Positions 51,728 to 61,236 of a stretch of DNA of 64,000 nucleotides are shown piece after piece (position 1 is the stretch's first letter; every line of letters begins with the position of its first letter). Under the pieces are notes generated by a model, which had not been told where the DNA came from, did no database searches, and saw nothing but the letters and a program-made list of their open reading frames with translations. The stretch comes from Casuarius casuarius (Eukaryota; Chordata; Aves; Casuariiformes; Casuariidae). The DNA lies in assembly GCA_003342895.1 (NCBI GenBank), contig PTFA01000011.1, forward strand, positions 2,963,644-3,027,643. The letters are read 5' to 3'. The translations under genes and the position numbers were made by a program.

Positions 51728-54700
51728 TTGCTCACTGTGCTTACTTTCCAGCTCCTCGGTACTTCTCATTTATTAGTAATTTAGTTCTAACTCCATGTCC
51801 CTGCTCCTTTTCTATTCATATTAATTAGATAGATTTCTTGCAAGGAAAATTCTTTCAAGTTTAGTAGTTCTGGTCTTTGGATTTACTCTTATTTCTCCTA
51901 TGCGAGTTAAAATATGAGGCCTTAAGAACACACGTTTGGGAAATGAGTGGGGGCCAAATGAGTCATCAAAACTCATTATCACTCTCATTTAGTAGTCTGT
52001 TCTCCTCAGGACACAGTATAATGATGCTTAAATTATTATCCCTGTTTGCTTGGCTGAAATAGGCAGTTCTGTAGGATGAAAAAATTGGAAAAAATGCTAT
52101 AGCTCATATCAAGCTTTATTCTTCCACCTACTTCCACACTTTCATTGGTTTTGTCATCCGTAACAAGTTACGAGGGGGATGCTCTTTAACAAGCCTCCCT
52201 CTTCCAGATTCGCCACAAGGGAGGGACCAAGGACCGGTTTGGCCCATTAATTCTAAAAATTGTCTGCATCATTTCTGATCATTTGTACTTTCTCTAGCTT
52301 GCATTGTTTTCCTAAATGTGACAGATATTTCTCACTACGTGATAGATCTTTTTGCTTTTTTTAAAAATAATCCTGGGACCTTCCCCAGAAGCAGTCTGAC
52401 TTGTAGCAGACTTTGCTACTTGCTAAACTTGCCAAGACGTGCTCCTTTTCCTCCCAAATAGATACACTTCAAGTAATGAAACCTAATCTTTTAATCAGTG
52501 CTGCTGCTATTATTACTACATTTCCAATCGCCCCAATAGATGTCCATGAAGTGTGACTCTTGGGTCCCCGATGGGGATGCTCTGTGCTAGTTTTATGCAG
52601 GAAAAACGTACAACAGCTGGAAATCCTGGAGCAGAACTGTTCAGTCCTCTCCCATCTGTACAGAGATCCACTCTCAGATTTCACCAGTCTCTTGTAGCTA
52701 CTCCCGGCAACCTGCTGCCGTCGTAGCCATTGCTACCAGCTCAGTCCAAGAGCAAGAGCGGCTCCGTGGGGTGGAGTAGTTAGCTACCCTGGAGAAATAC
52801 GCCTTCCCTTCACGCAGCAGACGGGGGGAAAGGGAAAACTGGAATAAAAGATTTTGATTTTCATATATTTGGGCAGAAAGTTTTGGAGACTGTGAGGCAG
52901 TTTGTCTCTCAAAATTTATGGATACACTTCTCATAACACGGAGAATAGACTGAGACATTGTGCAGTTGGAGTTGTCCCACACTGCTGGGATTTATTTTCT
53001 GAATGAGGAGTCAATGCTGGCTCCTATTTCAGTTAGAAGACTGACATATCAGTGGTGAAATACCTGAAGTTTTTTGGGGGGCAAGACAGAAAGAAACATG
53101 TAAATCTCAGAAGGTTGGCATACCTGTTACCTCCTGAAGCAGGTAAACTGAGCTCCAGTTCAGTTTATTGCTTACTCCCCACCTGAATTGCTGCCAAAAA
53201 GTGAAAGGACTATTTGTTGTCTCTCCACAAAGAAGTAGTTTTTTTATGGTCTAATTTTTCAATTCTGTTGGCGGATACGAATGAGAGGAAATTGGCAGAC
53301 CCACATAGGAAGCATGACTGGTGGATGTTGATCTCTTCAGCCTGAGTTCATGCACAGAGATGGAGGGCCACTCGCAGAGCTTAGTGCTCCTCCCTAGCTC
53401 CTGCCATCTTGTGTTAGTTTTCATCAGACAGCAGATTGCTGGATGGCCACGATTTGCTTTTCTCGCTGCTGTTGGTTATTTTTCACCATCTATAGCTGGA
53501 ATTTTTTTTTTTTCAGTTTCACTTTGAGCATTCAAAGTCGGTCCTGATATCCAAGGCCGGCAAAGGTGGCAGGGGTGTGTTCAGCAGAGGCTCGCCTCCA
53601 GGAGCCCGGCGAAACAGCGTTAGGTCCGGGCTTTGTAAGTGCTCAGAAGCTGCTTCAGGACACATCTTCTGTTTTTAAAACTATAAGTTCAATTTATGTC
53701 AACAGATGAAAAATGTACTGTGTAAATACAAAACATACTTGCAAAAGTAAAAAAAATTAGATTTTTTTTTCATTCAGCTCCTTGCAATATCAGTTTATCA
53801 CATCTGTCTGCCTCAAGGGTATAGAGGAGCATAAATTTTAATAAGATTTAGACTGGTCTGAGATTCTTCCTTTCCTGCCTCGTTATTACTTCATACGTAA
53901 TAAGGTTTGTTTCCCGTAATCCTTTACACAGAAGTATCCGCTTTGAATTGAGATTAGGATTCCAACTAAAAAAGCCTTGCTCTTTCACATTCAGAGGCAG
54001 TCGCTTTGATGGAGAAGCTTCTTTTAGGAAATGAAACAGTGATACATTTCTCATAGAAAAAGAAGAGAGAGATGAATTAGCATTTCATGTTTCTTCAGCA
54101 TGGTAACTGAAAAACTGCTGATGTTTCTATTCAGATTAAAACTGGGTTAGCTACTTATGTCAGCAAAAAAAAGAAGTAATTTAATTCACACTTGACCGTT
54201 TGACCGAACCCAGCGTGCATATCTGCCGTAAAAGAAAGCCAGTGATCTTAAGAAACCAGGGCACTTTGACAGGGCTTCACCAAATAAACTGAGAAGTGTA
54301 TCTACTGCTGACTTTAGCAGGCCAGTCAAGTTGCACGACAAGCAAACACCAGTCGCAGTCCATGAAGGAAGGCTGCTACGGCGCCAATACCAGATTGTGT
54401 CTGATAGCATTTAAAGTTACTACTTCATGTGAAGTTGTTTATGTTATTTTTAAAAAGTGCGGTGGGTTCTGGATCAGTCTATGCAAAAGTGAAAATTAAT
54501 TGTCTACCTTAAAAAAGATGAAGGCTGCTGGGCTGCAGCTTAAGTCTGTCACAAGTGTCTTAGTACTTTTTATATATCTTGACATAGAATATTTTTTTCT
54601 TGGCAGGAGAGGGTCTAGTGTGAGCTCCTTTTTGCCGACAGCCTGAAAATCAGCAGTTCCTACTAATATCCAGGCACCTGTGTGTGTCCAGCATTTATGA

Positions 54701-54984
54701 AAAGCTATTTATTCATAGGACAATATGAGCTCTTAGGATACAAAAGGCTGTACACCCAGCTTTAAAAGCCAGGCTTCAATTATTTTGCTTAAAAACAGAC
54801 TGGGACAATTTTCAGAACTGTGGATCCAATTTCCAAAAACAAGTTATTCTTGTCCTCCTTTTTCTTCTCCCCAACCCCTGAGAGACTTTACATACAGCAA
54901 GTGCTGCGTGGCTGACATGTTTCCCTGTTGTCCATTGCCTAGTCTTCACTCAATTCTGTTTTCTTCTCCTGGCATACTGTCCTT

Positions 54985-55050
54985 GTCTCAATTTTAGGAT
55001 TAGAAAAGCTAAGGCACAGAGGCGTGAGACTAATGAGCTTCCAGACTTAG
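54985..55050 (+). repeat. Possible L2/MIR-like fossil
   Basis: TCAATTTTAGGATTAGAAAA followed by GCTAAGGCACAGAGGCGTGA resembles 'cccattttacagatgaggaaactgaggcacagagaggt' of L2/MIR tails. The GGCACAGAGG core is the best-matching part. Confidence 0.35.
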
Positions 55051-57464
55051 AGCAATGCCTCAAACCTCAGAAAACCTGTTTAAAGTCTGACTCTGCATTA
55101 TGCTCTTCCCCCCTCGCCAGGAACTTAGAGCTGTACTTTAGAGCTTCACCGAAATCTTTTGCAGTGTATCAGTAAACATTTTAGTATTAATCATCAAAAA
55201 GTCCCATTTCTTTCTAACAGTCTAGCAAATTAAATGTTAAGAATTACATTGAAGCATTTAAACAGTTAACTGGTGAGTCTGACAGTTTGTATTATATATA
55301 TAATGTCTTTTAGCACTTCAGTAATAACAAGAACCATACATTAACCTAGAAAGAAAGAATAGTAAATAGCTGCAGATGTGTATGCAACATAGCCTAAGCA
55401 GTTTCTTTGGTATTGCCTTAAAGAAAAACTGTGAAATAGTACTGCAGTATCATCCATATTTCCTTTTACTTCAATAATAAAATGAACAAAGAGACTGGAT
55501 TAGCAGCAGAAAAGAATTTCAGACATTCGCCATCTGCTGAAGAGCAGCCCAAATATGAGGGATGTGGCCAAACCGACTGCTCCTCTTCAGGTTTGGTATT
55601 CTGCTGGACAAATACTAATTCATGACAAACTCAGTGAGAAGCCTGACAAGGCAGCAGCAGTGATGAGCTGTCAGTCTCTCATGTGAGAAGACATGTGACA
55701 GCCATTATATTGTGGTTTGTTGATTTTTTTTCCTATGTATAATATAATTAAGGTAAATTGGTGTGATTTTACTGACAGTGAATGGTGTTTACTTATTATA
55801 AGCATTTCAGTGCTTTCTTCGTGTTTAATCCATAGCAGAGGGTATTTATTTTTTTGTATACTCCTCCCCTATTAATGCCATTCTCAAGATAATTTCACAT
55901 ATATTTCTCATTAAGTAAAAGTCAAAACACTCCTTGCTACCTTCCCCATAGAATGAGACTCAGCAAAGATACAGAACAAAATAATGAGAGAAATGCGAAG
56001 GTCTAAACTGCCTAAGACAGAAGTCTAAGAAAATAGCATTTTTATGTTATCCCTCAATCTCTGAAATGGAATTTCTAATTTATTCTTAGAATGCTTTAGA
56101 AGATGGGTCTATATTTTCTTTTCTTTTTTCTTTCCTTTTTTTTAAGTGCGGAGTTGTTGGTTCAGGAAGATTGTCTCAGCAACTCCAAGCATTACTTCAA
56201 CTTTCAGATGTTTATTTTGATATGCTATTAGTCAATACTGCAATCATGACATTTTATGTTGGGTGGTAGCATGTCAATAAGCCCCCTATTCTCTACAGTC
56301 AGTGCAGTGGCATTTACTAACATTTTGTGCAAGTTTTTCTCTGAGCTGTTAGTATGTGAATGCCAGTAACTGAAACAAATTTTAAGTGAAAAACAGAAAG
56401 GCAAAGTCCCAATTTTATGTGCTTTCACAACAAACGACTTGGGATATCCTTGATTTCTGGGGATTTTTGAAGCAGTCTTCTCATTTAAAATATGTTCTTA
56501 ATCAAATGCATGCGAAATTCCATGCAAAGGTGAGACACACATTGAGCCATGGCTCATGCAAGCTCCTTGGCTTGCAGACCATTTTGTTTTGTCTTTTGAA
56601 CTTGTACTAGCTGAAGACCTGGCTCGCTCTCCTGAATTAGGGCGTCCCAATCTTTGTGTAATACTTAGGCTTCTTTCAGCAAAAGAAAGTGTTTTGTTAA
56701 TCTAGGTCGTATTCTGATATGTCATCAAAATAGTTTTTTCTATCATTTTCATCCTATAGCTTTCCACTGAGAAAAAGCTGCCTTCTTTCGTCTTTCTTCT
56801 TTGAGCCTCTTTCCTTAAAATCAGCCAGTGCCCCTGCTGCACGTTTCCCCCTCAGCTAGATCTGCTGCTGTGTGTCGTCTTTGCTTGTTGTTTTCTCCTG
56901 CTAATTTTCTGTTTGTCTGGAATTTCTCTCCTTGTGCTTCCTCATTTATCTCAGCTTGCAGTGTGTCAGAATTTCATGCTTTTTAGCCCAAAAGCTACAT
57001 CCCTTCACAGGTAGTAGCTAAATCTTTGAAGAATATACATGCCCTTTTGTGGCTGAATTTCTGTCTGGGGTTCTCTTATTAGATCTGTGCTTGTGAATAC
57101 CGTATATGCTTCTGTGTTAACAAAGGAAGCGGGATATTAAGGCATAAGAACTAGTATGTGAAAGCAGGATATTCTGCTGTAGTTCCTGATAATAGATGTT
57201 CCTAGGTCCCCCTACCAGCTTGGTGAAGTTATTGCAGGTGAATTAAGGCACCAGCGTTGAACTGGTGTTTTCAGAACCTAGGCAAAAAATGTGATATCAC
57301 TACTGGTTTAGTTCCCAGCATGCCATAAAACTCTGAATTATGATTTATTTCTTTTTCCAGTACATTATGTGATGGAAACATATAGTATACCCTGTCATAG
57401 TGTAGATTTCACAATGTTAAAGGCAGTATGCACACATTTCAAGAAACACTGGTTTTAAATCCTT

Positions 57465-57530
57465 GCCTTATTTATTGTCTGTAAAATGTAGAAAGTAATA
57501 CCAGTCACCTCAGAAGGTGAATTCTGACAC
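57465..57530 (+). repeat. Possible MIR-like fossil (opposite-sense pattern)
   Basis: TGTCTGTAAAATGTAGAAAG followed by TAATACCAGTCACCTCAGAAGG resembles 'tcatctgtaaaatggggataataatacctacctcatagggtt' of MIR. The match is weak and short. Confidence 0.3.
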
Positions 57531-57908
57531 TACATTTTGGTGCTACATTTACAACACCCTGCAGCAGAAATATGGAACATTTTTAGAGGAGCAACAAATA
57601 TGATCTGGAACCATTCTGACTTAAGATAAGAAATACTGAATGACTCCCTCTTCAGTGAAGATGATTCATCCTATTCAGTGACTGAGGTGGTGGAATAATA
57701 GGTTCATGCATGTAATTAAAAACTGTGTCACAGTTTAAATGCATAGGGTTTAATTAGGTTGATGATCAGGCATAATTCTGGACTTTTCTAAATTTTGAGT
57801 GCTTTACTCTGCAATCTTATGTTTTAAACAATCTAACATATGGATATCTGTAGTAACAAGACAGATGCAACATTACCAACTTTTGCAGTTTTATCATAAT
57901 TCTTTAAA

Positions 57909-59040
57909 TCATAGAATAATTTTGGTTGAAAGAGACCTCTAGTGATCATCTGATCCAAGCCCCCACTCAAAGCAGGTCTAACTAGATGAGGTTTATCAAG
58001 GCCTTATCCTTCCGAGTTTTGAACATCTTCAAGCCCAGAGATGCCACAGTCTCGCTGGTCAATCTCTTCCAATATTTGACCACCCAAATTATGAAAATAT
58101 GTTTCTTTATAGCTAATCAAAATGCTATGTTTTGCAACTTGTGCCACTCACCTCTTGTCCTATCACTGTGCACCCCTGAGAAGAATCTGTCTCGCTCTAN
58201 TGTAACCCCTCTCATTGGGGGGTTGTAGACAACAAGAATGTCTCCCATGAGCCATCCCAGGGCTTAGCAGCCCAGTGTATTGACTATTCTCCCAGATTGG
58301 TATTGCCACAAATTTGCTGAGAGTTTGCTCCATCCCATTGTCTATGTTATTAATGAAGACATGAAATGAAAATGGCCCCAGTGTGGACCCTGGAGGGATG
58401 CTGCTAGTAATTAGCCATTAGTTGGACTTTATATCAATGATCACAACCCTTTAACCTCAGCAATCCAGCCAGTTTTGCACCTACCTTGCAGTCCACCCAT
58501 CCAGTCCGTACCTAACCTATTTGGCTATACAAATACTATATGGGAGACCATGTCAGAGGTCCCACTAAAGTCAGTGTAAAGAGCATCCACTACTCTACTC
58601 TTGTCCACACAGCCCCTCATCTCATTGTCTAAGACAATCAGGTCAGGCATCATCTGTCCTTGGTTTTTTGCCCTTCATGTGCCTGGAAACATTTTTGAGG
58701 AGGATTTGCTCCATAATCTTTCAAGGAATGGAGTTGAGGCTGACTGGCCTGTAGTACCTTGGATCCTCTTTTCTGCCCTTCTTGAAGATGGGTGTGGCAT
58801 TTGCCTTTTCCTTGTCATCAGAAACCTCCTCCCCTTACTGTGACCTTTCAGAGATGATAGAGAGTGGCCTTGCAAGGACATCAGCCAGCTCCCTCAGCAC
58901 CTTTGGGTGTATCGCCTCTGCTCCTATGGGCTTGCATATGCCTGGTCAGCTTTAGTGCTCCCTAGCATCATCTTTCTCTACTATGGATAATCCTTCATTC
59001 CCACAGTTGACAGCTACTAGATGCTGGGAGGCTGGAAGGC
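57909..59040 (-). mobile_element. CR1 LINE fragment, 3' part, minus strand, internally deleted
   Basis: Read on the + strand, the segment opens with ATCATAGAATAATTTTGGTT-type sequence and continues through ATCATCTGATCCAAGCCCCC and CTCTTGTCCTATCACTG. This is the reverse complement of a CR1 3' end. Further right, on the minus strand, it encodes a decayed piece of the CR1 reverse transcriptase; the stretch GTGCTGAGGGAGCTGGCTGA reads as a VLRELAD-type motif and ACTACAGGCCAGTCAGCCTC as YRPVSL. Stops and frameshifts interrupt it. Compared with the CR1 layout as I remember it, several hundred bases appear to be missing around 58210-58300. The 5' boundary is soft, with clear similarity to about 58995 and uncertain similarity to 59040. 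It resembles an old subfamily. There is an N at 58200. Confidence 0.9.
58200..58200. other. Unresolved base (N)
   Basis: A single N inside the minus-strand CR1 fragment. It may mark a low-quality or collapsed position. Confidence 0.99.
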
Positions 59041-61054
59041 AGACCTTTGTGGTAAAAAGCTTATATGCAAAGCCAAGAATTTATTGATAGTCTAATGAAA
59101 GTCTTAACAGTCTAATCAAAGAATTATTATCAGTTCAGTTACAATGATATTAACATTTCTAGTTCAAACCATATTTAAAATGATACATGCACAGGCTTTC
59201 CAGTGTCTACCCCTTTCTCTGGTGTTATGCTCACCCTCCCCCAGTCCCTTGATAGGTTCAGTGAGGGGCTGGGCAAGGGGAGGGCAGGCTGTTAGCATCC
59301 CGAGTCTTTTCCTCGGGGGAGGAGGATGTTGATGTTAATTCTTCCTCCTCACTCTTGGGTCTGCTTGGGGCTATTTTTGTATTTTTGCTAGTATACTTGC
59401 TCTTTCTTCATTGATTTACTGTTCTGTGTTATATCAGAATTTTCTATATATGGTGCATTTTACAGGTTAGATACTTGTTCTTTGTTCCCTAAAGTGCCTA
59501 AAACTAGTTTTACCCAGCATTCAGAGCTGTATTCCTTTGATGATAGTAACTGATGATTGGTGAGTTTTTTATGGCCCCTGGACCTCTAGTATGATCCTAT
59601 TATCATCTAGCATCACCATGCTTTCAAGGTCTCTGCTATCATCCCATGCCCATATTCCTTTATGCTGTATTTTATTCTATGGTCATAGCTGGGTCATTCA
59701 ATGTAGAATAACTTGTCATTACTGTCTGTCAGTAGCAGAAATATATATTTAAATGCGTGTGTGTGTGTGTGTGCACACATGTGTTTAAAAGTATACATCC
59801 AAATATATGTATATAACACAAAGCATTACACCACACACACACACAGTCACCTGGTCCTTAGATATCTGCTGCAATTAGCTGTGTTTAGTTACAGCTAACC
59901 AAGCTGAAGCAAAGCTTCAGGCAGGCCAAGATAAGTCCAGATGTCTGTGTTGTTTGCTTAGTCCAAAGCCTGTCCTAAGCAATGGCAACATCACATTTAC
60001 AGGGCTATAAGGCTACACATGTAGACTTGCTAGATATGCCTGGAGTTAAACTTAGACGATATAGGTATCTTCTCTCTGAACTATTCCCAGTCGGATACTG
60101 TAATCAGTAGAGGTTTCTGATCATACCTAAAGGTTTTTAGTCAGTCTCCTAACATCTGAGACTCAGATCTTTCTTCTGGACTACCTGTGTCCAGTGATGC
60201 ATTGTATACACCTTAGGAAAGAGGTTTAAAGCAACTCCATGACATCTGGGGTGGCACATGATCATAAACTCACGTTGTCCAGGCTGTACCTAAATGTCCG
60301 GCTTGTGTCGACTCGCAGTCCTGAGAAGGGCAGTGCTGCAGGCAAGAGGAGCGCTCTGCAGCGAGGCTGAAACAGCCAGCAGGTCTGGAGTTGAGAGGCG
60401 ATACAAAAAACCTATCTTTATCAATGTCATAGATTTAATCAAATCCTGCCAGTACCGTCTAAAAGTTTGGGTTTGTTTTTTACGAAACTACATGCTTCCT
60501 AATCGGTCTGTTTTTTCGGATCGTTGGTTTGTGATTTGCAGAATGGCTAGGTTTAGCGATGCTGAATTCACTCATTCAATTGAGCTGTCAGAGACTTCAT
60601 AAACTTTAAGACTGAATTAAAAATGGTTGGATGGCAGATCTGAAGAGACCTGGAGGTTGTAGTTCTGTTAATTCTGTTAATTTTCTTACTGAGATTGAGA
60701 TCTCCGGTAATCCCAATACATTACATGTATTTTCCAGGTGAAATCTGTATTTTACTTTAATTCACAAGCAATTAAGAGTTTACTTATGTATTTATTAGAT
60801 TAACATAATTTAGCATTGGTAGCATTTACCAATTAAATTGACATTTTACTGATAATATATAATCATCATTGGTTATGGTGTAGATTTTGTGAGGTTTTGT
60901 TCTGCAAGCAATAAACATAGTGAAGCCTCGTATGCTTCACGGCTTTGAGTCTCAGGCCCTCATTTGGATTCACTGGTGTTTTGTTAGAGGTTGAGAGCAG
61001 CCTTTCACTCAGCCGAGGATGTTAATGAGAGCTTTCAACTCTGCCCAGCTATGT
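59041..61054. other. Intron 5 between the two CR1 fragments
   Basis: It contains an inverted pair of dinucleotide runs, (GT)8 and (CA)7, at 59757-59845, and two small hairpins near 59878-59925. A GC-richer stretch at 60294-60400 opens a 102-codon frame whose first 40 residues are Arg/Ala-rich. I see no homologue, splice signal or poly(A) tail for it and treat it as chance. Confidence 0.55.
59757..59845. repeat. Inverted pair of dinucleotide runs: (GT)8 and (CA)7
   Basis: A GT run (59757-59772) leads into GCACACATGTG and, after about 60 bases, a CA run (59832-59845) follows. The two runs are complementary and could pair as a long stem. Both are Z-DNA-prone alternating purine/pyrimidine sequence. 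Confidence 0.92.
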
Positions 61055-61059
61055 ACTTA

Positions 61060-61236
61060 CACAAAACTTGTGGGAACGTGGTATCTTCGAGACTTCTACC
61101 CCATCCTCAGAGATATTCAAAAGTCAACTGGACAAGGCCCTGAAAAGGTGATCTAAGTGGGCCTTGCTTTGAGCAGGGGTGTGGACCAGGCACCCTATGT
61201 GGTCCCTTCTGACTCAGATTATTCCGTGATTTCATG
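61060..61236 (+). mobile_element. CR1 LINE 3' tail fragment, plus strand
   Basis: The segment follows the typical CR1 3' end: an AGATATTCAAAAG motif, then CTGGACAAGGCCCTG, GATCTAAGTGGGCCTTGCTT, GAGCAGGGGTGTGGACCAG and GGTCCCTTCTGACTC. It ends in TTCCGTGATTTCATG, a degraded form of the ATTCTGTGATTCTGTG terminal repeat. It is a 5'-truncated copy of under 200 bp with no coding part. It lies in the opposite orientation to the larger CR1 about 2 kb upstream, so the two are separate insertions. The 5' limit is approximate. Confidence 0.88.

Larger units (their letters stand above)
47641..57908. other. Intron 5 stretch without genes
   Basis: AT-rich intronic DNA. Apart from the hairpin at 50006-50036, the 21-bp tandem pair at 51686-51727, the L2/MIR-like traces near 54985 and 57465 and a small GC-richer patch around 53560-53640, I see nothing recognisable. 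Confidence 0.6.

Noticed and set aside
60294..60602. A 102-codon frame with an Arg/Ala-rich start resembling a mitochondrial targeting peptide
   Set aside because: The remainder is low-complexity AT-derived protein with no known family. No poly(A) tail or flanking duplication marks a retrocopy.
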